Positions 19,739 to 29,311 of a stretch of 64,000 bases of DNA are shown one piece after another. Where the stretch lies: the NCBI RefSeq assembly GCF_016725325.1, contig NZ_CP068083.1:868001-932000 (forward strand), in the 5' to 3' direction. Below the pieces are notes generated by a model, which was not told the DNA's origin, made no database searches, and saw only the letters and a program-made list of their open reading frames with translations. How positions within the stretch are numbered: position 1 is the stretch's first letter; each line of letters starts with the position of its first letter. This DNA comes from Sphingobacterium spiritivorum. Lineage in GTDB: Bacteria; Bacteroidota; Bacteroidia; Sphingobacteriales; Sphingobacteriaceae. A program made the translations under genes and the position numbers.

Positions 19739-21250
19739 ATGATACTCAACAAAAGAAATTTAGAACATATACAGCATACCGAACTGGTAAAACCGTCGGC
19801 CAATCTTCTCGATCTTCCTGAAAAAGTATTGCAGTTCGGAACAGGTGTATTGTTACGCGGACTGCCGGATTATTTTATTGACAACGCCAATCGTCAGGGT
19901 ATCTTCAATGGAAGGATTCTTGTCGTCAAATCTACCAGTCAGGGTGACGTCGATGCATTTTCCACACAGGATGGTCTGTATACATTAGCTATACGTGGAA
20001 TAGAAGAAGGCAATAAAATACACGAGAATATTATTAACTCATCCATCAACCGCGTACTTTCTGCAGCAAACGATTGGAAAGAAATTTTGAAAGCTGCGCA
20101 TAGCCCCGAGATGCAGGTCGTTTTCTCTAATACGACTGAAGTCGGGATTGTGATGAGTGAAGATAAAGTAACAGATATGCCACCATCCTCTTATCCGGGC
20201 AAACTGCTTGCATTTCTATATGAAAGATTCAACGCTTTTGGCGGCTCTCCTGAGAGCGGAATGGTGATCGTACCTGCCGAATTAATAAGTGATAACGCAA
20301 CCAAACTTCAACAGATCGTGTTTGATCTGGCCGTACAAAATAATCTGGAAGAAACATTTATCAACTGGCTAAAAGAAAATAATCATTTCTGCAATACACT
20401 GGTTGACAGAATTGTACCCGGAAAACTTCCGCAGGAAGAGCAAGAGATATTGGAACAGCAACTCGGATATACAGATGATCTTACTATCATGGCAGAACCC
20501 TTCCGACTCTGGGCTATAGAATCTCAACATCCCCGAGTTGCAGAAATACTTTCCTTTGCGCAAGCAGACAAAGGGATATTTATCGCCCCATCGATCAGCA
20601 AATTCAAAGAACTGAAGCTACGCTTACTTAATGGCACGCATACTTTAAGCTGTGCCCTGGCCATATTAGCGGGGTTTGAAACCGTTAAAGAGGCAATGCA
20701 GGATGAGGCTTTCAAAGCTTACATCAAGGCACTGATGGAAGACGAAATATCTGCAGCAATCCTGAGTAACAGTATTAGCCGTGAGGATACGGCTTCATTT
20801 GCGAATAGTGTTATAGATCGCTTTAGAAACCCTTCACTCGAACATAAATGGCAGTCCATAGCGATGAACTATACCTCAAAAATGGAGATGCGAAACCGGG
20901 AACTGTTTGAAAAATGGTATCAAAAATATGAACATGTACCGCAGCACATGGCTTTAGGTTTTGCTGCTTATCTGCTTTTTATGAACAGTAAAAGCACAAG
21001 CGATGGCTACTGTACAACTGTAGGAGAAAAGAAGTATATACTACAGGATGAACATGCTCCCCTGCTGGCAAGCTATTGGAACGATCCGGAAACACTGGTA
21101 GAAAAAGTTCTGGCAGATCCAAATCTATGGGGTGCTAACCTGAACAATTTACCGGGCTTTGCCGCAAGTGTAAGCAAACAATTGAATACATTAAAAAACA
21201 GCGGTGCAATATCGGCAATCGAATCTTTACAGGCTGAAAAAACAATATAA
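19739..21250 (+). CDS. uxaB: Tagaturonate reductase (altronate oxidoreductase)
   Basis: UxaB reduces D-tagaturonate to D-altronate with NADH, the second step of galacturonate breakdown. The 503-residue cytoplasmic protein belongs to the mannitol dehydrogenase family: an N-terminal nucleotide-binding part starting QFGTGVLLRGLPDYFID and a C-terminal domain with KLRLLNGTHTLSCALAIL, in which the catalytic Lys and Asn-His pair are conserved. The neighbours uxaA and uxaC confirm UxaB rather than fructuronate reductase UxuB. No signal peptide is present. Confidence 0.93.
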   Translation: MILNKRNLEHIQHTELVKPSANLLDLPEKVLQFGTGVLLRGLPDYFIDNANRQGIFNGRILVVKSTSQGDVDAFSTQDGLYTLAIRGIEEGNKIHENIINSSINRVLSAANDWKEILKAAHSPEMQVVFSNTTEVGIVMSEDKVTDMPPSSYPGKLLAFLYERFNAFGGSPESGMVIVPAELISDNATKLQQIVFDLAVQNNLEETFINWLKENNHFCNTLVDRIVPGKLPQEEQEILEQQLGYTDDLTIMAEPFRLWAIESQHPRVAEILSFAQADKGIFIAPSISKFKELKLRLLNGTHTLSCALAILAGFETVKEAMQDEAFKAYIKALMEDEISAAILSNSISREDTASFANSVIDRFRNPSLEHKWQSIAMNYTSKMEMRNRELFEKWYQKYEHVPQHMALGFAAYLLFMNSKSTSDGYCTTVGEKKYILQDEHAPLLASYWNDPETLVEKVLADPNLWGANLNNLPGFAASVSKQLNTLKNSGAISAIESLQAEKTI

Positions 21251-21256
21251 TAAAAC

Positions 21257-22903
21257 ATGGTAACCAGAATTTTAAAAATCCATCCCAATGATAATGTATT
21301 AGTGGCTTTACAAAATTTAGTCAAGGGGGAGACTATTATTTATGATGGAGAAAATTATACTTTACTCGATGATATTCCTGCCAAACATAAATTCTTTATG
21401 CAGGAAATGAATGCAGGAGATCCCATAATGATGTATGGCGTATTGGTTGGAAAAGCTCAGCACCATATCGGTAAAGGCGGATTAATGGATACTGAAAATA
21501 CCAAACACGCTTCCGAACCGTATGAATATCGCCCCTACCATTACGAATGGCATGCACCAGACGTGTCTAAGTTTGAAGGTCGTACATTCAATGGTTATGT
21601 GCGTCCGGATGGTCGTGTCGGGACTGCGAACTATTGGTTATTCATCCCTACTGTATTCTGTGAAAATCGTAATCTGGATGTCATCCGCGAAGCCCTTCAC
21701 AATGAACTTGGCTATGCTGTCACAGATAAATACAAGACCTATACACGTCATCTGGTCGAAGCCTACAAAAATGGTGCAGACCTGTCTGCTGCAGACGAAT
21801 TGTCTTTAGCAGCCAGTCAAAGCAAAGCCGGACGTCTCTTCAAAAATGTAGACGGAATCAAGTTTCTGAATCATCAGGGAGGGTGTGGAGGGACACGTCA
21901 GGATGCAGCTGTACTCAGCAAATTATTGGCAGCATACGCGGACCATCCTAATGTAGCAGGTGTGACCATCCTCAGTCTTGGATGCCAGAATCTGCAGGTG
22001 AAGGATTTTTTAGAAGATCTCAAAAACCGTAATCCGCACTTTGACAAACCGATGTTCATCTTCGAACAACAGCAATCTCAAAGTGAAGAACAACTGATCA
22101 AGGAAGCTATCCAAAAGACATTTGTCGGACTCACTGAAGTTAATGAAACAGAACGTCAGCCGGCACCGGTAAGTAAATTGGTGTTAGGTGTCAAATGTGG
22201 TGGCAGTGACGGGTTCAGTGGCATCAGTGCCAATCCTGCAGTAGGATATACCTCAGATCTTCTCGTCACACTTGGGGGTACAGTACTGTTAGCCGAATTT
22301 CCGGAACTGTGTGGTGCAGAGCAGAATCTGATAGACAGAACTATTGATGAATCTGCCGCCCGCAAATTTATACAGCTCATGACAGCGTACAGCAATGCTG
22401 CGGAAAATGCGGGTTCCGGATTCCATATGAACCCCTCACCCGGTAATATAAAAGACGGCCTTATTACAGATGCCATAAAAAGTACAGGAGCAGCAAAAAA
22501 GGGAGGAAATTCTCCTGTTGTAGATGTATTGGATTACACCGAACCGGCCACAAAACCGGGACTGAATCTGGTCTGTACACCAGGCAATGATGTAGAAGCC
22601 ACTACTGGTAAAGCGGGTTCAGGAGCAACGTTAATTCTGTTTACCACAGGATTGGGTACACCTACAGGTAATCCGGTATGCCCTGTAATAAAAGTCGCAA
22701 CAAATAATGCACTTACAGCTAGAATGGGAGACATTATAGATATAAACACAGGTCCTATAATAGAAGGTGAAAAGACAATAGCACAAATGGGAGAAGACAT
22801 TCTGGAGTACTGTATCAAAGCAGCAAGTGGTGAGATTATCCCTAAAGCTGTACTGCTTAATCAGGACGATTTTATCCCATGGAAAAGAGGAGTAAGCCTT
22901 TAA
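21257..22903 (+). CDS. uxaA: Altronate dehydratase
   Basis: UxaA dehydrates D-altronate to 2-keto-3-deoxygluconate. The 548-residue protein carries an N-terminal SAF domain (about 1-90, HHIGKGGLMDTENTKHA) joined to the large dehydratase domain with GYVRPDGRVGTANYW, NHQGGCGGTRQD, VLSLGCQNL-like TILSLGCQNL, KCGGSDGFSG and LPTELCGAEQ-like FPELCGAEQN. These cysteines fit the iron-dependent enzyme. It starts 6 bp after uxaB. Fusion of both parts in one chain is normal for UxaA. Confidence 0.94.
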   Translation: MVTRILKIHPNDNVLVALQNLVKGETIIYDGENYTLLDDIPAKHKFFMQEMNAGDPIMMYGVLVGKAQHHIGKGGLMDTENTKHASEPYEYRPYHYEWHAPDVSKFEGRTFNGYVRPDGRVGTANYWLFIPTVFCENRNLDVIREALHNELGYAVTDKYKTYTRHLVEAYKNGADLSAADELSLAASQSKAGRLFKNVDGIKFLNHQGGCGGTRQDAAVLSKLLAAYADHPNVAGVTILSLGCQNLQVKDFLEDLKNRNPHFDKPMFIFEQQQSQSEEQLIKEAIQKTFVGLTEVNETERQPAPVSKLVLGVKCGGSDGFSGISANPAVGYTSDLLVTLGGTVLLAEFPELCGAEQNLIDRTIDESAARKFIQLMTAYSNAAENAGSGFHMNPSPGNIKDGLITDAIKSTGAAKKGGNSPVVDVLDYTEPATKPGLNLVCTPGNDVEATTGKAGSGATLILFTTGLGTPTGNPVCPVIKVATNNALTARMGDIIDINTGPIIEGEKTIAQMGEDILEYCIKAASGEIIPKAVLLNQDDFIPWKRGVSL

Positions 22904-22962
22904 TTTCTCCGGATACAGAACAACAAATATTAGAACATAAAAAGTATTACAACTTACTCAAA

Positions 22963-24363
22963 ATGAAAAGCTTTCTAGATCCAAACTTTCTTTTACATTC
23001 AAAGACCGCTCAAGACTTATATCATAATTTTGCTAAGAATCAACCTATCATTGATTATCATAATCACCTGATACCTGAACAGATTGCCAATAATGCGTCT
23101 TTCGAAAATATCAGCCAGGTATGGCTAAACGGAGATCACTACAAGTGGCGTGCTATGCGTACCAACGGTGTCAATGAAAAATATATAACCGGAAATGCGT
23201 CTGATGAAGAGAAATTCAGAAAATGGGCCGAAACAGTTCCTTCGACCATGCGCAATCCGCTGTATCACTGGACGCATCTGGAATTGCAAAGATATTTCGA
23301 CATTACGGATCTGCTATCATCAAAGACAGCAGATAAAATCTATGCAGAGACTGCTGCCAAATTACAGACACCGGAATACTCGGTAAGAGGATTATTGAAA
23401 AAAATGAATGTAGAAGTCGTCTGTACAACAGACGATCCGACTGACAGCTTAAACTATCACCAACAATTCGCCGCTGAGAAAGAGTCTTTCAAAATGTTAC
23501 CCGCATTTCGTCCTGATAAAGCGATGAATAGTGATGATATAGAGGCGCTGAATGCATATATCAATAAACTGGAATCTGTATCTGACCGCTCCATATCCAC
23601 CCTACAGGACTATCTGGATGCCTTGAAAAAACGTCATGATTTCTTCGCTGAAAATGGATGCTCTGTTTCTGATCATGGACTGGAACAAATCTATGCAGAA
23701 GACTATACAGAACAGGAGATCGCAGACATCTTCGCTAAGATCAGATCCCGCCAGACCATCTCCTGTCAGGAAAATCTGAAATTCAAATCGGCTATGTTGA
23801 TCTATTTTGCGGAATGGGATCATGAAAAAGGCTGGGTACAGCAGTATCATCTGGGAGCACTGCGTAATAATAACAGCCGTATGCTCAGCATACTCGGTCC
23901 GGATACCGGATGGGATTCTATTGGTGATTTTAGTCAGGCAAGAGCCCTATCCAAATTTTTAAACAAGCTGGATACACAGGATAAATTAGCGAAAACTATT
24001 ATCTATAACCTCAATCCTGCTGATAATGAGCTGATCGCTACTATGATCGGCAATTTCAATGACGGGTCTGTAGCCGGTAAGATCCAGTTTGGATCAGCCT
24101 GGTGGTTTCTGGATCAGAAAGATGGTATGACCAAACAAATGAATGCCCTTTCCAATATGGGACTGTTGAGTCGTCTTGTAGGGATGCTGACAGATTCGCG
24201 CAGCTTCCTGTCCTTTCCGCGTCATGAATATTTCAGAAGATTGCTGTGTGATCTTTTTGGACAGGATGTAGAAAACGGAGAATTGCCAAATGATATGGAA
24301 GAAATCGGAAAGATCATCGCTGATATTTCTTATTTCAATGCCAAAAACTACTTTAAGTTCTAA
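22963..24363 (+). CDS. uxaC: Glucuronate/galacturonate isomerase
   Basis: UxaC isomerises D-galacturonate to D-tagaturonate (and glucuronate to fructuronate), the first intracellular step. The 466-residue protein shows IIDYHNHLIPEQIA with the metal-binding His pair near residue 28, CTTDDPTDSLNYH, and SWWFLDQKDGMT-like AWWFLDQKDGMTKQ. The ATG at 22963 starts MKSFLDPNFLLHSKTA as in other UxaC proteins; the open frame reaches back to 22879 inside uxaA but the 28 extra residues are atypical. It lies between uxaA and kdgK in the same transcript. Confidence 0.94.
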   Translation: MKSFLDPNFLLHSKTAQDLYHNFAKNQPIIDYHNHLIPEQIANNASFENISQVWLNGDHYKWRAMRTNGVNEKYITGNASDEEKFRKWAETVPSTMRNPLYHWTHLELQRYFDITDLLSSKTADKIYAETAAKLQTPEYSVRGLLKKMNVEVVCTTDDPTDSLNYHQQFAAEKESFKMLPAFRPDKAMNSDDIEALNAYINKLESVSDRSISTLQDYLDALKKRHDFFAENGCSVSDHGLEQIYAEDYTEQEIADIFAKIRSRQTISCQENLKFKSAMLIYFAEWDHEKGWVQQYHLGALRNNNSRMLSILGPDTGWDSIGDFSQARALSKFLNKLDTQDKLAKTIIYNLNPADNELIATMIGNFNDGSVAGKIQFGSAWWFLDQKDGMTKQMNALSNMGLLSRLVGMLTDSRSFLSFPRHEYFRRLLCDLFGQDVENGELPNDMEEIGKIIADISYFNAKNYFKF

Positions 24364-24369
24364 TCCGGC

Positions 24370-25425
24370 ATGATTGATCAAGATTTTCGTGGAGCAGGAA
24401 AAGGTAAGGTATTAAGTTTTGGCGAACTTCTGTTACGTATCTGTCCGGATGGAAATGGAATGTGGCTGGCCGAAAACAAACTTCCGTTTTACATCGGAGG
24501 TGCAGAATTGAATGTGGCTACTGCCCTGGCCCTGTGGGATGTTCCTTCTTCTTATCTAACCGCTGTACCCGATCATGCGATAGCACATGATATTGTCAAT
24601 TCTGTATCCGGTATAGGTGTAGATATGGACCCTGTACTATTCTCAGGTAATCGCTTTGGGATCTATTATCTTCCGAAGGGAAAAGACCTTAAAAATGCGA
24701 GTGTAGTATATGACAGAGCCAATTCTTCTTATGCAGAATTAAAACCCGGTGATATTGACTGGAATAGCGCTTTTGACGGCGTTTCCTGGTTCCATTTCAG
24801 TGCTATTTGCCCGGCTATCAGCCAGGACATTGCCGATATATGTTTTCAGGCAGTAAAAGCAGCTTCAGAAAAAGGAATTACCGTTTCCTTAGATCTGAAT
24901 TACCGAAGTAAACTGTGGAAATATGGAAAAGAACCTTTGGAAATATTACCAGAACTGGCTCCCTATTGCACACTTATAATGGGAAATATTTGGGCTGCAA
25001 ATAAAATGCTGGGTACAGCACTTCATGATTCTTTGACTGGAAGTACAGAATATGAAAGAGATATCCTGTTGGAACAGGCAGCAGAAACATCAAAAGAGAT
25101 CATCGCTGCATATCCCAATTGTAAAGCTGTAGCCAATACCTTCAGATTCGATTACGGCCAAGGCATACGCTATTATACCACACTCTTTACACAAGGAGAA
25201 CTGACCGTATCCAATGAATATATTTCTACTCAGATATTGGATAAAGTAGGAAGCGGAGATTGTTTTATGGCTGGCCTTATCTATGGATTTTACCATCAGC
25301 TAACTGCTAAAGAAACATTATCTTTTGCAACAGCAGCAGCCTATGACAAGCTTTTTATCCCTAGTGATGCAACGACCAGCAGTGTGGAGGATGTACTAAA
25401 AATGAAAACAGAAAATGAGCAATAA
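24370..25425 (+). CDS. kdgK: 2-keto-3-deoxygluconate kinase (PfkB family)
   Basis: KdgK phosphorylates 2-keto-3-deoxygluconate to KDPG. The 351-residue protein has the PfkB layout: GELLLRICPDG near residue 20, the substrate-binding GGAELNVATALALW, and the C-terminal catalytic signature DKVGSGDCFMAGLIYGF with the base Asp. It starts 6 bp after uxaC and overlaps kdgA by 11 bp. The N-terminal about 12 residues before KVLSFGE are extra compared with shorter homologues, so a start slightly downstream is possible but no better ATG is present. Confidence 0.92.
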   Translation: MIDQDFRGAGKGKVLSFGELLLRICPDGNGMWLAENKLPFYIGGAELNVATALALWDVPSSYLTAVPDHAIAHDIVNSVSGIGVDMDPVLFSGNRFGIYYLPKGKDLKNASVVYDRANSSYAELKPGDIDWNSAFDGVSWFHFSAICPAISQDIADICFQAVKAASEKGITVSLDLNYRSKLWKYGKEPLEILPELAPYCTLIMGNIWAANKMLGTALHDSLTGSTEYERDILLEQAAETSKEIIAAYPNCKAVANTFRFDYGQGIRYYTTLFTQGELTVSNEYISTQILDKVGSGDCFMAGLIYGFYHQLTAKETLSFATAAAYDKLFIPSDATTSSVEDVLKMKTENEQ

Positions 25426-26080
25426 AAGACAAGTAGTACTGGATGCTATTCTTCAGCAAGGTATGCTTCCCCTGTTTTATCAGGACAGCGAAGAAGGCAC
25501 CATAGCATTGGTGCGTGTACTGTACAAAGCCGGAATATGTGTATTTGAATATACAAACAGAGGAGATTTCGCTTTAAAAAATTTCAAAAAACTGATCGCT
25601 GTCCGGGATCAGGAGCTTCCGGGATTATACGTAGGAATCGGCACAATCACCACTGCAAGGCAGGCGGAAGATTTTGTGACTGCAGGAGCAGATTTCCTGG
25701 TCGCCCCTACCATCAATCCGGAAGTAGCAGCTATAGCAAAGAAAAATGAACTGTTATGGATTCCGGGATGTATGACACCTACAGAGATTAGTCTTGCACA
25801 ACAGCATCAGGCAGCACTTATTAAAATATTTCCGGCCAACATACTGGGTCCGGAATTTATTTCTTCGATTAAGGATCTGTTCCGCGGGCAATTGTTCATG
25901 CCTACCGGAGGTGTTGAACTACAAGTTGACAACCTTCATAAATGGTTTAAATCAGGAGTGTGTGCCGTAGGCATGGGGAGCAAACTGATCAGCCAGGAAG
26001 TCATGGAAAAAGGATTGTACAATGAATTATATGATAAAACAGTATTAGCGCTGAAGCTGGTACAAGAAAGTAAATATTAA
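25415..26080 (+). CDS. kdgA: KDPG aldolase (2-keto-3-deoxy-6-phosphogluconate aldolase)
   Basis: This class I aldolase splits KDPG to pyruvate and glyceraldehyde-3-phosphate. The 221-residue protein is a trimeric TIM-barrel type with the catalytic Glu in FEYTNRG, GIGTITTARQAEDF, the cis-proline turn WIPGCMTPTE, and the Schiff-base Lys in LIKIFPANILGPEF. It overlaps kdgK by 11 bp (ATGAGCAATAA), so translation is coupled. The same protein may also act on 4-hydroxy-2-oxoglutarate, as Eda does. Confidence 0.94.
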   Translation: MSNKRQVVLDAILQQGMLPLFYQDSEEGTIALVRVLYKAGICVFEYTNRGDFALKNFKKLIAVRDQELPGLYVGIGTITTARQAEDFVTAGADFLVAPTINPEVAAIAKKNELLWIPGCMTPTEISLAQQHQAALIKIFPANILGPEFISSIKDLFRGQLFMPTGGVELQVDNLHKWFKSGVCAVGMGSKLISQEVMEKGLYNELYDKTVLALKLVQESKY

Positions 26081-26094
26081 ACCTAACAACCATT

Positions 26095-27528
26095 ATGAAC
26101 CAAATAAAAGCAGGCAAGTTTCGCTGGACAATATGTATCCTGTTGTTTTTTGCTACGACGATCAATTACTTAGACAGACAAGTGCTTTCATTAACCTGGA
26201 AAGACTTTATAGCTCCGGAATTTCACTGGACCAATAACGACTACGGAACTATTACCGCTTTATTTTCTATTTTCTATGCCGTCAGTATGTTGTTTGCAGG
26301 ACGGTTTGTAGATTGGATGGACACAAAAAAAGGTTTTTTATGGGCCATTGGGATCTGGTCTTTCGGAGCCATACTACATGCTTTCTGTGGTATTGCGACT
26401 TCTGGAATAGTAGCAGGAGAATGGTTTGTCGGGTTTCATGGGGCAAAAGAAGCTATTTCAAAAATAAACGATGTCGGTCTGATCATTAATGTCAGTGTAA
26501 CCCTGTTTATCTTTGCCCGTTTCTTACTTGCGGTAGGCGAAGCCGGAAACTTCCCCGCAGCGATTAAAGCGACTGCAGAATATTTTCCGAAAAAAGACAG
26601 AGCTTTATCCACCAGCATCTTTAATGCCGGTGCTACTATTGGAGCATTGGCAGCTCCGATTACAATACCTGTTATCGCTGCAAAATGGGGATGGGAAATG
26701 TCATTTATTATTATCGGAGCTTCTGGTTTTGTGTGGATGGGTTTCTGGACATTTATCTATAAAAAACCCGAAGTACACCCTAAAGTAAATGCTGCAGAAC
26801 TGGCCTATATTCAGCAGGACACCCTTGCTGATACTGCTGCTGGTGTAGTGGAAGTGAAGAAAGTATCTTTTAAAGATTGCTTCAGACACAAGCAGACCTG
26901 GGCTTTTGCCTTTGGCAAATTTATGACTGACGGTGTATGGTGGTTCTATTTATTCTGGATGCCAGCCTACCTCAGTGAAGTTTATAATATCAAATCCTCT
27001 GATGGAGAAGGGCAATTAGCGATCTTCATACTCTATGCCATTACCTTATTATCTATCTATGGCGGATACCTTCCCACAGTATTAGTGGAGAAAAAAGGCA
27101 TGAACCCATACGAAGGGCGGATGAAGGCCATGCTCATTTTCGCTTTCTTCCCGCTACTGGTTTTATTTGCTCAGCCATTAGGACATTTCTCTTATTGGTT
27201 CCCTGTGATTCTTGTAGGGATAGGCGGTGCCGCACATCAATCCTGGTCGGCTAATATTTTTTCTACAGTCGGCGATATGTTCCCGAAAGCAGCCATTGCT
27301 ACCATTACCGGGATAGGAGGACTCGCCGGAGGAATAGGGTCATTTTTTATCAACAAAATTTCAGGATGGTTATTTGATCATGCCGAGCAAACACATATGC
27401 AATTCCTGGGCTTTCAGGGTGCTGAAGCAGGATATTTTATAATATTTTCTTTTTGTGCCATAGCCTATCTTATTGCATGGGTAGTAATGAAGGCTTTGGT
27501 TCCTAAAATGAAAATCGTAAATTTCTAA
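26095..27528 (+). CDS. exuT: Hexuronate MFS transporter (ACS family, ExuT-like)
   Basis: A 12-segment major facilitator protein of the anion:cation symporter group, predicted to bring galacturonate/glucuronate across the inner membrane with protons. The front reads RWTICILLFFATTINYLDRQVLSL as in ExuT. The hallmark AGRFVDWMDTKKGF lies between segments 2 and 3. A loop of about 40 residues (around 110-140) between segments 3 and 4 makes it longer (477 residues) than E. coli ExuT. It lies 14 bp after kdgA; the gap before gapN is 83 bp. Confidence 0.9.
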   Translation: MNQIKAGKFRWTICILLFFATTINYLDRQVLSLTWKDFIAPEFHWTNNDYGTITALFSIFYAVSMLFAGRFVDWMDTKKGFLWAIGIWSFGAILHAFCGIATSGIVAGEWFVGFHGAKEAISKINDVGLIINVSVTLFIFARFLLAVGEAGNFPAAIKATAEYFPKKDRALSTSIFNAGATIGALAAPITIPVIAAKWGWEMSFIIIGASGFVWMGFWTFIYKKPEVHPKVNAAELAYIQQDTLADTAAGVVEVKKVSFKDCFRHKQTWAFAFGKFMTDGVWWFYLFWMPAYLSEVYNIKSSDGEGQLAIFILYAITLLSIYGGYLPTVLVEKKGMNPYEGRMKAMLIFAFFPLLVLFAQPLGHFSYWFPVILVGIGGAAHQSWSANIFSTVGDMFPKAAIATITGIGGLAGGIGSFFINKISGWLFDHAEQTHMQFLGFQGAEAGYFIIFSFCAIAYLIAWVVMKALVPKMKIVNF

Positions 27529-27611
27529 AAATAAAGAGTATTTCACACCATTAATTTCCATATGACGAATACCCCATATAAATAAAATATATTAATCAAC
27601 CTTTAAATATT

Positions 27612-29231
27612 ATGTCCTTAAACCTAGAAGACATATTCCTTCAGGAGGAAGATATTCCTGACGAGTATGCACTGCATGAGCAGATTGACCAACGTGAATA
27701 TCTCTCCAACGGAGAGATGAAAGCCTGGAATGGCCCTGTCAATGAAGTCTTTTCACCTATCTGTGTCAAGACGAAAGATGGCTTGCAGCGAAAGCGTATC
27801 GGTAGTTTCCCCGTATGTACGGAAAAAGAATCTCAGGAAGCCCTGGATGCTGCTGTAGCCGCATATGACAACGGCAGAGGTCAATGGCCGACAATGAGTG
27901 TTGCTGACCGGATCACCTGTGTAGAAAATTTTACACATAAGATGATCGAACAGAAAAATATCGTCGTCAAACTGATCATGTGGGAAATCGGTAAATCATA
28001 TACCGATTCCGTAAAAGAATTTGACCGCACGGTAGAATATATCTATGCTACGATAGATGCGTTAAAAGATATAGATCGCCAATCATCAGGTTTCACGATC
28101 GAACAGGGGATTATCGCGCAGATACGTCGTTCGCCACTGGGAGTGGTACTTTGTATGGGGCCATTCAACTACCCGTTGAATGAAACCTTCACGACGCTGA
28201 TTCCTGCACTCATTATGGGTAATACGCTACTCTTCAAACCGCCTAAGCATGGTACACTTTTACACTATCCTTTATTGGAAGCATTCCGGTCCAGTTTTCC
28301 TAAAGGAGTAGTCAATACCATCTATGGACGTGGTAATAATATTGTTCCCGGGTTAATGCAGTCCGGTAAAATTAATGTACTGACACTCATAGGATCCAGT
28401 CGTGTAGCGGACGAACTGAAAAAGCTGCATCCTAAAGTAAACCGTCTCCGGGCTATTCTAGGACTTGATGCCAAGAATGCGGCTATCATCACCAAAGATG
28501 CTGATCTGGATCTTGCGGTATCCGAGACGTTATTAGGTTCTCTGTCCTTCAACGGTCAACGTTGTACAGCGATTAAGATCGTATATGTACATCGTAGCCT
28601 TGCACAGGAATTCCTGAAAAGACTATCTGCAGAAGTATCCAAATTAAAATACGGTATGCCATGGGAAAAAGGGGTTGCACTTACTCCTCTGCCGGAAGTT
28701 GGTAAACCGGCATATCTGGAGTCCTGTATTGCAGATGCGATAGCCAATGGAGCCAAAGTTGTCAATGAACACGGAGGAGAGACCCTGGAATCATTTGTAT
28801 ATCCGGCGATTGTATATCCGGTAAATCATGCCATGAAGCTGTATCGAGAAGAACAGTTTGGTCCTATTATTCCTGTAGTACCTTTCGATGATCTGGAAGA
28901 GCCTATAGAATATCTGATCGGCTCCCCGCATGGTCAACAGGTTTCCATATTCAGCAACAATGCTTCTGTAGTGTCATCTCTTATAGATCCCTTGGTCAAT
29001 CAGGTGAGTCGTGTCAATATCAACTGCCAGTGTCAGCGCGGCCCGGACGTCTTTCCGTTCACAGGACGAAAAGACAGTGCCGAAGGAACGCTGTCGGTAG
29101 TCGATGCACTTCGCTCCTTCTCTATCCGTTCATTAGTAGCCACCAAATTCACCGATAGCAACAAAAAGCTATTCAATGAAATTGTAAGCGAAAATGAGTC
29201 TAATTTTCTAAGCACGAAGTATATCTTCTAA
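27612..29231 (+). CDS. gapN: NADP-dependent glyceraldehyde-3-phosphate dehydrogenase, non-phosphorylating (GapN-type aldehyde dehydrogenase)
   Basis: GapN oxidises glyceraldehyde-3-phosphate straight to 3-phosphoglycerate with NADP and skips 1,3-bisphosphoglycerate. The 539-residue protein has the aldehyde dehydrogenase fold with MGPFNYPLNET, the cofactor loop LIGSSRVADEL, and the catalytic Cys in NGQRCTAIK. Asn and Glu catalytic partners are in matching places. The long N-terminal part starting NLEDIFLQEEDIPDEYALHE is typical of Bacteroidetes proteins annotated as GapN. It ends the galacturonate operon, so it would use the triose made by KdgA. Another aldehyde dehydrogenase substrate cannot be excluded. 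Confidence 0.82.
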   Translation: MSLNLEDIFLQEEDIPDEYALHEQIDQREYLSNGEMKAWNGPVNEVFSPICVKTKDGLQRKRIGSFPVCTEKESQEALDAAVAAYDNGRGQWPTMSVADRITCVENFTHKMIEQKNIVVKLIMWEIGKSYTDSVKEFDRTVEYIYATIDALKDIDRQSSGFTIEQGIIAQIRRSPLGVVLCMGPFNYPLNETFTTLIPALIMGNTLLFKPPKHGTLLHYPLLEAFRSSFPKGVVNTIYGRGNNIVPGLMQSGKINVLTLIGSSRVADELKKLHPKVNRLRAILGLDAKNAAIITKDADLDLAVSETLLGSLSFNGQRCTAIKIVYVHRSLAQEFLKRLSAEVSKLKYGMPWEKGVALTPLPEVGKPAYLESCIADAIANGAKVVNEHGGETLESFVYPAIVYPVNHAMKLYREEQFGPIIPVVPFDDLEEPIEYLIGSPHGQQVSIFSNNASVVSSLIDPLVNQVSRVNINCQCQRGPDVFPFTGRKDSAEGTLSVVDALRSFSIRSLVATKFTDSNKKLFNEIVSENESNFLSTKYIF

Positions 29232-29253
29232 TATTTAATTGTTTTAAAAATCA

Positions 29254-29290
29254 GAGCCTCGTTTACGATTGTAGACGAGGCTCATTTTTT
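29254..29290 (+). terminator. Terminator between gapN and CE12 (convergent)
   Basis: Arms GAGCCTCGTTTAC and GTAGACGAGGCTC (29254-29266, 29271-29283) pair over 13 positions with one G-U, then ATTTTTT. A runs on the left make it usable by the converging CE12 gene as well. Confidence 0.9.
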
Positions 29291-29311
29291 GTTTATAAAA
29301 GCAGAAATTTA

